The notes under the pieces were generated by a model that saw only the letters and a program-made list of their open reading frames with translations, was not told the DNA's origin and made no database searches. The position numbers and the translations under genes are program-made. Of a stretch of DNA of 5,129 nt, positions 1 to 5,129 are shown piece by piece. The stretch's first letter is position 1. Each line of letters opens with the position of its first letter. The stretch is from contig QNFO01000124.1 of assembly GCA_003646355.1 (NCBI GenBank), positions 1-5,129 on the forward strand, given 5' to 3'. This stretch comes from Gammaproteobacteria bacterium (lineage in GTDB: Bacteria > Pseudomonadota > Gammaproteobacteria > Pseudomonadales > Porticoccaceae).

Positions 1-1
1 C

Positions 2-346
2 ACTCAGCGCCTGCCCCGTTTAATCGGCCGTGCCTGGGCGATGGAAATGCTGATTATGGGCGAGCCCATTGATGCTGACCGCGCCCTGCACATAGGCCTC
101 ATCACCCGCATGGTTGAAAGCGATAACTTACTGCCCGAATTGTCACGCATGGCAGAGCATATTTCTGCCTTCGCCCCTCTCGTTCCACAGTTTATGAAAG
201 CCATGGTTAACTACGGCATGGAAGGTAGTAGTGCCGCCGGTTTGGCAATGGAGAAATTTGCTCAGAGCGCACTCTGCAGCACGGCAGATAAAGAAGAGGG
301 ACTCAGTGCCTTCCTTGAAAAGCGCACACCCGTGTGGAAGAAATAA
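2..346 (+). CDS. Enoyl-CoA hydratase/isomerase family protein, C-terminal part (5' end outside window)
   Basis: The reading frame is open from base 2 to a TAA at 344-346, giving about 114 residues. It begins TQRLPRLIGRAWAMEML, the segment that follows the GG of the crotonase motif GGTQRLPRLIG, and ends with KEEGLSAFLEKRTPVWKK, the usual crotonase C-terminus (EG..AFLEKR.P.W). Between them, GEPIDADRALHIGLI matches the family's G..I.A..A...GL(V/I) helix. Crotonases hydrate or isomerise acyl-CoA thioesters, most often in fatty-acid beta-oxidation or branched-chain amino-acid breakdown. The oxyanion-hole residues and catalytic glutamates lie before this segment, so hydratase, isomerase or another subtype cannot be told apart here. 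The ATG at 41 is an internal methionine, not the start. The gene converges on the minus-strand operon and appears unrelated to it. Confidence 0.93.
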   Translation, partial: TQRLPRLIGRAWAMEMLIMGEPIDADRALHIGLITRMVESDNLLPELSRMAEHISAFAPLVPQFMKAMVNYGMEGSSAAGLAMEKFAQSALCSTADKEEGLSAFLEKRTPVWKK

Positions 347-348
347 GC

Positions 349-384
349 GCGTAATTAAGCGGCAATAAGCGTTTATCCGCACGC
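349..384. repeat. Imperfect hairpin just after the enoyl-CoA hydratase stop
   Basis: Three short stems stack in order: GCGT 349-352 with ACGC 381-384, GCGG 359-362 with CCGC 377-380, and ATAA 365-368 with TTAT 373-376, closing a GCGT loop. Bulges of 6 and 2 bases interrupt the left side. It starts 3 bases after the stop codon. No run of T follows on either strand, so it is not a canonical intrinsic terminator. It may stabilise the mRNA 3' end or contribute weakly to termination. Confidence 0.35.
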
Positions 385-396
385 TCTGTGTAACGT

Positions 397-431
397 AGAC
401 TAAGATTCCTACCCCCTGGAAATCTTAGTCT
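397..431. repeat. Perfect 11-bp inverted repeat between convergent genes, possible bidirectional terminator
   Basis: The arm AGACTAAGATT at 397-407 is exactly complementary to AATCTTAGTCT at 421-431, with a 13-base C-rich spacer. It lies between the + strand enoyl-CoA hydratase (stop at 346) and the minus-strand operon (last stop at 489), where a bidirectional terminator would be expected. Neither side carries the usual T-tract, so intrinsic termination would be weak. A protein-binding palindrome or a Rho-associated 3' hairpin is also possible. The inverted repeat is certain; the function is inferred. Confidence 0.6.
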
Positions 432-488
432 CACCGAAGATAGTATTAATACGAGGCTTTATTACACCCTCCCCTGGGCGATAAAATA

Positions 489-845
489 CTAGCGGCTCGT
501 ATTCGGACACTTATCATTTTTATCAACCGTTAGCACGGTGCCATCCTTATACGAACAATAGCGGTTATTACCCTTAATCTTTTGTCCGCTTAATGGCCCG
601 GAACTCGGCCCACCCTTTTTCTCTATATTGACGATAGGTGGGCTACCACTTTTTGATGGCTTAGGGTTTTTCCTCGGGCACTGTTTAGTATGCTCAATCG
701 TCGATATACCACCGTCAGAGTAAGTGCAGTACCGACTCAAGCCTTTCACCTTATCGGACTTCAGCGTACCAGGAGGAACCGCATAAACACCTAAGGACAA
801 AAGGCTAAATGAACTTAAGAATACGAGGGTAAATATTTTATTCAT
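489..845 (-). CDS. Small secreted protein with two copies of a 30-residue CX15C motif, function unknown
   Basis: This is a 118-residue protein of no family I recognise. It starts with a signal peptide: MNK, then a hydrophobic stretch (about residues 4-19), then GVYA with probable cleavage after Ala22. The mature part has two equal-length repeats, residues 28-57 and 85-114, sharing the pattern L...K(V/I)KG..RYC(T/S)Y.DG...T(I/V).....CP with 13 of 30 identities. Each repeat has two cysteines 16 residues apart (C40/C56 and C97/C113), and these are the only cysteines, so one disulfide per repeat is likely. A Pro/Gly/Ser/Lys-rich linker joins them. I chose the ATG at 845 because the signal peptide follows it directly. 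The in-frame ATG at 959 would add a non-signal-like tail and overlap the kinase gene by 95 bases. A weak AGG lies about 10 bases upstream. The start is 19 bases after the kinase stop, so co-transcription is likely. Export to the periplasm or outside is well supported; a role in the sensory system is only inferred from position. Confidence 0.8.
   Translation of the reverse strand: MNKIFTLVFLSSFSLLSLGVYAVPPGTLKSDKVKGLSRYCTYSDGGISTIEHTKQCPRKNPKPSKSGSPPIVNIEKKGGPSSGPLSGQKIKGNNRYCSYKDGTVLTVDKNDKCPNTSR
504..593 (-). repeat. Cysteine-motif repeat copy 2 (residues 85-114 of the small secreted protein)
   Basis: This is the second copy of the 30-residue unit, with KIKGNNRYCSYKDG followed by T, V and a closing KCP. 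It aligns without gaps to copy 1, 57 residues earlier. It ends four residues before the C-terminus, so the protein is essentially signal peptide, unit, linker, unit. Confidence 0.75.
675..764 (-). repeat. Cysteine-motif repeat copy 1 (residues 28-57 of the small secreted protein)
   Basis: This is the first copy of the 30-residue unit, with KVKGLSRYCTYSDG, then STI, and a closing QCP. Conserved positions shared with copy 2 include KG, RYC, Y.DG, T and CP. It begins about six residues after the predicted signal-peptide cleavage site. Confidence 0.75.
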
Positions 846-864
846 GATGACAACCTGTTGCTTA

Positions 865-2697
865 TTAGGACTGGTCGAGTAGTGAACGAATCTGTAGAGC
901 CAGCTCTGATTGTGTGTAAGGTTTGTTGAGTAAGTTAGCATCAAACCGTGCCTGGCCATTTTGAGAAATAGCCTTTTTAGTGTAACCCGAGGCTAACAAT
1001 ACCTTTAGCTCAGGCATCGCTTCTACTGCCCCCTCCGCCAACTGATAACCGTTCATGCCTCCAGGCATAACAACATCACTAAAAAGTAAGTCGATAGACG
1101 GCTCTGCCGCCAATTGCTCCATCGCCTGATTACCGTCACTCGCCGTCAAAACGTGATAACCCAATAATTGCAACGACTCCTGGGCAATTGCCACCAGGCC
1201 CGGCTCATCATCGACTACAAGTATTGTTTCGTTACCAGTGGGTAGAGCTTTTGCGCCCTGTTCAGAAGAAACCTTTACTTCTTCTTTCATCTTTGAACGG
1301 GGTAGATAAACATGAAACGTAGTACCAATGCCTTGCTCTGAATACAGCTTGATGTGTCCCTTGGATCGCTCAATAAAACCAAACACCATTGCCAAACCTA
1401 AACCAGTGCCTTTACCTTCAGCCTTAGTGGTAAAAAAGGGTTCAAAAATTCGCTCCTGTAAATCAACAGAAATACCCGTACCCGTATCACTAATGCTTAG
1501 CTGTACATATTCTCCCGGCTGAGCCGTTGGGTGTTGCGAACAATAGGCCGAATCCAATGTCGCGTTACGCGTTTCTATTGTTAAGCGGCCCCCGGCAGAC
1601 ATTGCATCCCGAGCATTAATAACAAGGTTTAACAATGCATCCTGAAGATCACCAAAATTAATATCCGTTAGCCATAGGTCTGTCGCTAAATTTTCACTCA
1701 CTTCTATTTGAGGGCTAACCGTGAGGGTGGTGAGAATATCCATGCTCGATATTGCCCGATTGATATCGACAGCCGCGACATCAGCAGCCTGTTGGCGCGA
1801 AAAAACAAGTAGCTGCTTAGTAACATTCGCAGCTCGATCAGCGGCTGTTTCAATGGCCGTGAGATATTGAAGCACCTTTCCCTCTGCTGAAAAACTAAAC
1901 TTAAGAAGGTCAAGATTTCCAATAATTATGCCGAGAATATTATTGAAATCATGGGCGATACCACCGGTCAACTGGCCAATTGCATCCATTTTTTGGGACT
2001 GCCGCAACTGCTTTTCTATCGACTTTCGCTCTTCTTCATACGCCACGCGCTCATCAATAGCCGCTTGTATTGCCCCAAGCCCACGCCGGGTAATAAATAT
2101 TGCGGCAACTAACAGCGTGATAGAAAGTACAAATAGAATGATATTCTTACGGTTTTTATGGGAGTGAATTTTATCCATCATCCCTTCTCGCGCTATAGAG
2201 TGTAATCGCACCAGTTGACTAAGGCTTTTTTGAGTTCGAGCCAACTCATTCTTAAATTGCTCACTCGCTGTAGATGACTGCTGAACAGCCCCCATAAATG
2301 TGACAACATCAACCAAACTTGTATCCAGCATATTCAACAATGCATCGAACTGACCGTCCGCATATGTCGTCTGAAGTTTGTGAGCAGCATTAACCTCTTG
2401 CTGAATAATGTACATTGCAGACTGATTATTAAACCTCGGGCTCTCAAGCGTACTTCCTGATACTGGCGTACCTGAAAGTAAAGCGATTAATATATTCTGG
2501 AGTTCATCCGATGCTTTTAGATAATGTGTGGTACTGGCCAGGTGATATTCATTGGCATGTTCTTGAAGCCCGCTTAAGACACTATTTTGCCAGCTGAAAA
2601 ACCCCGCACCAATAAAGATGAAAAGAATAACAAGCCCAATCATGTTATAGACTTGCCGTCGTATAACAGTGATCCACGAATCTTTTTGATCAAGCAT
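865..2697 (-). CDS. Hybrid sensor histidine kinase with C-terminal receiver domain
   Basis: This 610-residue inner-membrane kinase should sense a periplasmic signal and autophosphorylate. In order it has a short cytoplasmic N-terminus with R13-R14; TM1 at about 17-36; a periplasmic domain of about 148 residues (37-184) that looks mostly helical and lacks cysteine; TM2 at about 185-203, followed by RR; and a charged coiled-coil-like linker too short for a HAMP domain. HisKA then carries [13 protein letters not shown] with phospho-acceptor His249. The ATPase domain follows with N-box N357/N361, DTGTG at 404-408, FEPFFTT at 418-424 and GKGTGLGLA at 428-436. The receiver runs from about 491 to 607 with D496/D497, phospho-acceptor Asp541, Ser570 and Lys592, so every catalytic residue is present. 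There is no HPt or DNA-binding domain. The start overlaps the binding-protein stop as TAATG, with only a weak GAGTG ahead, which points to translational coupling. The partner regulator is not in this window. Confidence 0.95.
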   Translation of the reverse strand: MLDQKDSWITVIRRQVYNMIGLVILFIFIGAGFFSWQNSVLSGLQEHANEYHLASTTHYLKASDELQNILIALLSGTPVSGSTLESPRFNNQSAMYIIQQEVNAAHKLQTTYADGQFDALLNMLDTSLVDVVTFMGAVQQSSTASEQFKNELARTQKSLSQLVRLHSIAREGMMDKIHSHKNRKNIILFVLSITLLVAAIFITRRGLGAIQAAIDERVAYEEERKSIEKQLRQSQKMDAIGQLTGGIAHDFNNILGIIIGNLDLLKFSFSAEGKVLQYLTAIETAADRAANVTKQLLVFSRQQAADVAAVDINRAISSMDILTTLTVSPQIEVSENLATDLWLTDINFGDLQDALLNLVINARDAMSAGGRLTIETRNATLDSAYCSQHPTAQPGEYVQLSISDTGTGISVDLQERIFEPFFTTKAEGKGTGLGLAMVFGFIERSKGHIKLYSEQGIGTTFHVYLPRSKMKEEVKVSSEQGAKALPTGNETILVVDDEPGLVAIAQESLQLLGYHVLTASDGNQAMEQLAAEPSIDLLFSDVVMPGGMNGYQLAEGAVEAMPELKVLLASGYTKKAISQNGQARFDANLLNKPYTQSELALQIRSLLDQS

Positions 2698-3590
2698 TAT
2701 TGAGCACTCGAGTCTAGCAGACCGAGAGATGCGGCTACTTCCTGTAGCAATTTAAAATCATGGACACCCGCCGGTAAAAACTCGGTGCAACCCAGGTTGT
2801 TTAAAATATTTTTGTGTTTAGCCTGTAAAATATCGAGTGCAAGAAAGGTATTGCGAAGCTTAGTTTTTAGCTCACCATTAAGCGTACTATGAACCGTCCA
2901 AACATAATCGGGGTAAGGTGGCGTTTCCCATAGTAAACGTAGTCCGTCCTCCTTTAATCGGCCATCTTCTATCATCGCTTTAACAATGACAGGATTGACC
3001 ACCCCAAGATCAACTTCATTATTGAGTATGCTATAGACAGTTTTGTCATGAGCGGCCGCATAGTCCACCCTTGAAAAAAACTCTTCTGGCACAACGTGTT
3101 GATTTGTTCTCAAAAAATAACGCGGCATGATATGCCCAGACGTTGAAAGCTGGCTCCCAAAACTGAAAGTCTTACCCTTAAAGTCGGCAATATTTTGCGC
3201 ATCACTATTCGCCCGAACCAGAAACCAGCTAACAAAGCGGGTATCGATATCGCGCATTACCAGTGGCTCGGCATCATAAAAGGTATTTGCCTGAACAAAG
3301 CCAAGCCCACCAAAACGAGCCATATCCACCTCTTTATTTTTAAAGAGATGGCGTAAGTGACTGTAATCTGAGGCGACAACCAGTTCAACCTCTAGCCCAA
3401 CTTCCTCTGTAAGGTAATCTAATAGCGGTGAGTATCGTGCCCGCAAACTTTCATCATCCTGATCCGGCAGAACGCCCAGGTGTAATATTAAGGGGGTATA
3501 CACCGATTCCTGCATCGACTGATTAGTGAGATAAGCGCCGCCAACAGCAAGCGTGATGACGAGCAGAACGATTAGCCAAATGGATTTCAT
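2697..3590 (-). CDS. PhnD-like periplasmic substrate-binding protein, probable ligand-binding partner of the kinase
   Basis: This 297-residue protein belongs to the PhnD/SsuA/transferrin-like (phosphonate-binding) superfamily. Residues 4-21 are a hydrophobic signal or anchor helix with no lipobox and no clear A-X-A cleavage site. Family landmarks follow: LGVLP at 38-42, YSPLLDYL at 53-60, SDYSHL at 74-79, EVDMARFGG at 87-95, FSFGSQLSTSGHIMPRYFL at 142-160, AHDKTVYSILNNEVDLGVVN at 180-199 and a late LGCTEFLPA at 266-274. The STSGH loop is the usual oxyanion-contact loop. No ABC permease or ATPase is adjacent. Instead the gene overlaps a histidine kinase, so a sensory role like that of TorT or LuxP is more likely than uptake. 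A purine-rich ribosome binding site within the preceding ORF supports the start at 3590. The ligand is unknown. The segment usually reading W-(Y/F)-G-P reads RFGG, and a glutamate that I recall binding the amino group in E. coli PhnD appears absent, so aminoethylphosphonate is unlikely. Confidence 0.9.
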   Translation of the reverse strand: MKSIWLIVLLVITLAVGGAYLTNQSMQESVYTPLILHLGVLPDQDDESLRARYSPLLDYLTEEVGLEVELVVASDYSHLRHLFKNKEVDMARFGGLGFVQANTFYDAEPLVMRDIDTRFVSWFLVRANSDAQNIADFKGKTFSFGSQLSTSGHIMPRYFLRTNQHVVPEEFFSRVDYAAAHDKTVYSILNNEVDLGVVNPVIVKAMIEDGRLKEDGLRLLWETPPYPDYVWTVHSTLNGELKTKLRNTFLALDILQAKHKNILNNLGCTEFLPAGVHDFKLLQEVAASLGLLDSSAQ

Positions 3591-3784
3591 CAGCCCTTCT
3601 CTCCAAACACACCCATATTACGCCCTGAAAGTAGCTGGGGTTCTAAGCTGGCCCTGAAAAAATGCCCAAGCCACACTTTAGTACCTTCGACAAATAGACG
3701 ATGAGTAGACACACAACCCTTTGCCGATATGTTCTTACAAGGCCTTAAAGGAAATATATGTACTAGCTGTCTTCTTTTGACCAT
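3590..3784 (-). CDS. 64-codon small ORF at the head of the sensory operon (leader peptide or small protein)
   Basis: I do not recognise this protein. It is basic, has no signal peptide or membrane helix, holds two cysteines (C16, C24), and ends RNMGVFGEKG. Its context argues for translation: a GGGAG sequence lies 9 bases before the ATG, a sigma70-like promoter sits directly upstream, and its TGA overlaps the binding-protein ATG by one base (TGATG). Codon use is poorer than in its neighbours, with AGA-AGA at codons 4-5 and several ATA, AGG, CTA and GGA codons. That fits either a leader peptide that couples or tunes downstream translation, or an ORF that arose by chance in a roughly 200-base leader. 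The amino-acid make-up does not suggest a known fold. It could also derive from a dispersed repeat, which a copy count in the host genome would show. Confidence 0.5.
   Translation of the reverse strand: MVKRRQLVHIFPLRPCKNISAKGCVSTHRLFVEGTKVWLGHFFRASLEPQLLSGRNMGVFGEKG
3594..3604 (-). promoter_or_regulatory. Ribosome binding site of the PhnD-like gene, inside the preceding ORF
   Basis: The purine-rich stretch GGAGAGAAGGG stands 3 bases before the ATG at 3588-3590. It offers GGAG at a 10-base spacing or AAGG at a 4-base spacing. It fixes the binding-protein start and shows that this gene can be initiated independently, although the TGATG overlap also permits re-initiation. Confidence 0.65.
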
Positions 3785-3793
3785 CGTGATTTA

Positions 3794-3798
3794 CTCCC
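3794..3798 (-). promoter_or_regulatory. Shine-Dalgarno sequence of the 64-codon ORF
   Basis: GGGAG lies 9 bases upstream of the ATG at 3782-3784. It is one of the better Shine-Dalgarno matches in the window and is the main reason to treat the small ORF as translated. Confidence 0.6.
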
Positions 3799-3808
3799 AA
3801 TTGCTTTT

Positions 3809-3837
3809 AATATAACTGGGCTTTCATGGCATGGCAA
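3809..3837 (-). promoter_or_regulatory. Sigma70-like promoter of the sensory operon
   Basis: On the minus strand, TTGCCA (3837-3832) is followed after exactly 17 bases by TATATT (3814-3809). These match the consensus -35 and -10 at 5 of 6 positions each. The transcript should start near 3800-3802, giving a leader of about 17 bases before the small ORF. The promoter lies in the gap after the rhombosortase gene, so the small ORF, binding protein, kinase and cysteine-repeat protein probably form a separate unit, perhaps with read-through from upstream. I saw no clear operator palindrome around it. Confidence 0.65.
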
Positions 3838-3899
3838 TATCGGGTGGAAAGACTAAAGAGGTTTCATCGTAAGTCCTCATAAGTTTGCTCGCCGATGAG

Positions 3900-4502
3900 T
3901 TAACTTCGCGCTTGCCTTGTGAACCCGATACAGAGCAGACCAGCAACCAAACCTGCGAGATGAGCTTCCGGGTAAGCCGGCCAGGCAGTATCGACAAACA
4001 GCGTGTTTTGGAAATAGACCTCCCAAATAACCTTTATACAAACGACTAATAAAGGAAGCGCGCCTACAACAGCTCTGTTAACTTGTAAGAAGTGATAACA
4101 AACTAGTAGCAAAGGGCAAAATAAAATACCGGAAAGCCCGCAATAGTAGTCAATGGATGCATAAGGCGAGAACAGTAATATATCGACTACTACGATACCC
4201 ACGAACACAGATGCCAACATGTGCTTGATGGAATGCTGACTCAGCCATAGGGTTACGCCGGTAAAGGCCAGCACATCCCAAAGCGCGTGACTGGCAGAGC
4301 TGTGGGTAAAGTGAGCAGTCAATAAGCGCCACCACTCACCCTCGTCCACGGCAGTACGGTCAAAAACAAACAATGCCATATTGTTTTGCAGTACGACTAG
4401 CACTAGAAAAAACACTGCCGGGTAAATAAGCGCATTGAATGTTTTTATTAAAACTGGCTTGCTAGTGCAGCAAGCCAGTTTTGCTTTATAGCCTTGAGAC
4501 AT
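3900..4502 (-). CDS. rrtA: Rhombosortase (rhomboid-family intramembrane serine protease for GlyGly-CTERM proteins)
   Basis: This 200-residue polytopic membrane protein is of usual rhombosortase length. It has a first TM at about 25-39 and then the rhomboid-type segment EWWRLLTAHFTHSSASHALWDVLAF (residues 56-80, given as landmarks W57-W58, H64, H67, H72 and D76). The catalytic serine motif GLSG is at 122-125 (Ser124), and the catalytic histidine is His181 in EAHLAGLVAG. Rhombosortases cleave the GlyGly-CTERM signal of exported proteins in the inner membrane, before their release or surface attachment. The gene directly upstream encodes such a substrate. I chose the ATG at 4502, two bases after the upstream stop (TAA-AG-ATG). 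The frame stays open to an ATG at 4574, but that start would overlap the upstream GlyGly-CTERM coding region by 70 bases and add a non-family N-terminus. Expression is probably coupled to the upstream gene. Confidence 0.88.
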   Translation of the reverse strand: MSQGYKAKLACCTSKPVLIKTFNALIYPAVFFLVLVVLQNNMALFVFDRTAVDEGEWWRLLTAHFTHSSASHALWDVLAFTGVTLWLSQHSIKHMLASVFVGIVVVDILLFSPYASIDYYCGLSGILFCPLLLVCYHFLQVNRAVVGALPLLVVCIKVIWEVYFQNTLFVDTAWPAYPEAHLAGLVAGLLCIGFTRQARS

Positions 4503-4504
4503 CT

Positions 4505-5129
4505 TTAAATTGCCTGCTGATCTTTTCGACGGGCAGACGAGAGAATCATTAGCGCAACAATCAACATAAGCCACGATGGATTGATCGCACCGGCACCGCC
4601 TGATGAAGATCCACCTCTATTAACAGGGCGCGGGCTATTAAACATCGGCTGCTGCGCATCGGCGCGATGGTTTTGAACGGCCTTTGCTTTTCTGACATCC
4701 CGCGCTGCATGCTCGGTTTCAACACACTGCTTATTTTTACCTTGAATGTTGAGCTGCTGGAACCTCGATTCTTCAAGTACGATCATTGAGGTGTAATCCG
4801 TCACCAGTCCGTATTCGACAGCTATATCTGTAATCGCCTGCTCAGCATCGGCGTCCTGCCCAAAGTAATCGAGCTTTGTCTGTAACTGTTCGATGGAAGC
4901 AAAGGCCCACAGTCTTTCTATCTCTGGGTTAAGGTGGCTGACATCGGGAAATTCAACACGCGTTTTATATTCTTTATCGAGCCCACCTACCTTCGCCGTT
5001 AAAACCACTTCGGCCTGCCCCGGCTGCCAGTAATGACCGAAGACATTAAGCTGCTCACCCCGGTAGAGGCTACCGATGTTTTCTGGTGTCATATCTTTAA
5101 CCTTTACGCCATTGATGCTGAGTTCAACG
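4505..5129 (-). CDS. VIT/vWA-type surface protein with GlyGly-CTERM signal, C-terminal part (5' end outside window)
   Basis: The frame is open from the window edge to a TAA at 4505-4507, about 207 residues. The ATG at 5092 is probably internal, because the frame continues upstream (VELSINGVKVKDM) in family-like sequence. The segment YRGEQLNVFGHY (10-21 counted from that Met), then IERLWAFASIEQL (58-70) and EYGLVTDYTSMIV (93-105), match the region after the vWA domain in bacterial inter-alpha-trypsin-inhibitor-like (VIT plus vWA) proteins. A low-complexity, Gln/Arg-rich linker leads to RGGSSSGGAGA, a hydrophobic helix (about 173-186) and a basic tail ARRK (187-190), which is a complete GlyGly-CTERM signal. 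The VIT and vWA domains, including any MIDAS metal site, would lie outside the window. The protein is probably exported and processed by the rhombosortase encoded two bases downstream. Adhesion or matrix binding is plausible for the family but not shown here. Confidence 0.85.
   Translation of the reverse strand, partial: VELSINGVKVKDMTPENIGSLYRGEQLNVFGHYWQPGQAEVVLTAKVGGLDKEYKTRVEFPDVSHLNPEIERLWAFASIEQLQTKLDYFGQDADAEQAITDIAVEYGLVTDYTSMIVLEESRFQQLNIQGKNKQCVETEHAARDVRKAKAVQNHRADAQQPMFNSPRPVNRGGSSSGGAGAINPSWLMLIVALMILSSARRKDQQAI
4508..4615 (-). other. GlyGly-CTERM sorting signal of the VIT/vWA-type protein
   Basis: The last 36 residues form the three-part signal: GGSSSGG, a short hydrophobic helix beginning NPSWLMLIVALMILSS, and a basic cluster ARRK. 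This order (glycine/serine motif, membrane helix, arginines) is that recognised by rhombosortase. The tail DQQAI after the basic cluster is slightly longer than in many members. Confidence 0.85.

Noticed and set aside
4..382. Minus-strand reading frames opposite the enoyl-CoA hydratase gene
   Set aside because: They are antisense to clear crotonase sequence and show no domain or ribosome binding site.
594..626. GGPSSG in the linker of the cysteine-repeat protein as a GlyGly-CTERM signal
   Set aside because: No hydrophobic helix or basic tail follows; another cysteine unit follows instead, so it is only a flexible linker.
846..959. Longer start (ATG at 959) for the cysteine-repeat protein
   Set aside because: It would overlap the kinase gene by 95 bases and bury a clear signal peptide behind 38 non-signal residues; the ATG at 845 places the signal peptide at the N-terminus.
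1328..2167. Plus-strand reading frames opposite the kinase gene (1328-1522 and 1928-2167)
   Set aside because: They lie antisense to well-conserved HisKA and ATPase motifs and encode no recognisable domain, so they are shadows.
3741..3748. AAGGCCTT palindrome inside the 64-codon ORF
   Set aside because: An 8-base palindrome is expected by chance at this window size, and nothing else is arranged around it.
3824..3880. 18-codon ORF upstream of the operon promoter, with an inner four-codon ORF starting at 3867
   Set aside because: The longer one runs through the -35 element and would lie mostly outside the predicted transcript; neither shows more than short chance coding signals.
3841..3899. 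Intrinsic terminator after the rhombosortase gene
   Set aside because: Only weak 4-5 bp stems (CTCAT/ATGAG, GAGG/CCTC) with long loops and no T-run were seen; read-through into the sensory operon cannot be excluded.
4503..4574. Longer start (ATG at 4574) for the rhombosortase
   Set aside because: The extra 24 residues are read out of frame through the neighbour's GlyGly-CTERM coding region and are not family-like; the ATG at 4502 sits two bases after the upstream stop.

Overview
The window reads as chromosomal DNA of a marine-type gammaproteobacterium. The clues are a rhombosortase next to a GlyGly-CTERM surface protein, a pairing typical of Vibrio, Shewanella, Alteromonas and Cellvibrio-like bacteria, together with a hybrid histidine kinase of the GGIAHDFNN type and moderate GC content. 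The genus cannot be fixed from this stretch. No RNA gene, CRISPR array, IS element or integrase was seen.

Layout. Positions 2-346 (+) hold the C-terminal end of an enoyl-CoA hydratase/isomerase whose start lies outside the window. It converges on a minus-strand block across a 142-bp junction (347-488) containing a perfect 11-bp inverted repeat. Everything else is on the minus strand and is best read from high to low coordinates. First comes the 3' end of a VIT/vWA-type surface protein ending in a GlyGly-CTERM sorting signal (4505-5129, 5' end outside). Two bases later begins the rhombosortase that should process it (3900-4502). A 115-bp gap follows, carrying a good sigma70-like promoter (3809-3837). 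Then come four close-packed genes: a 64-codon small ORF with a strong ribosome binding site (3590-3784), a PhnD-like periplasmic binding protein (2697-3590), a hybrid sensor histidine kinase with a C-terminal receiver (865-2697), and a small secreted protein built from two copies of a 30-residue cysteine motif (489-845).

How the genes may work together. The first two minus-strand genes form an enzyme and substrate pair: the rhombosortase should cleave near the GlyGly motif of its neighbour during export and surface attachment. The next four look like one sensory operon. The first two junctions are 1-base overlaps (TGATG and TAATG), and the third is a 19-base gap. By analogy with TorT/TorS and LuxP/LuxQ, the binding protein probably presents a ligand to the kinase's periplasmic domain, and the kinase phosphorylates its own receiver. 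No DNA-binding output regulator is in the window. The small cysteine-repeat protein and the 64-codon ORF have no function I can assign and are the least explained parts of the module.
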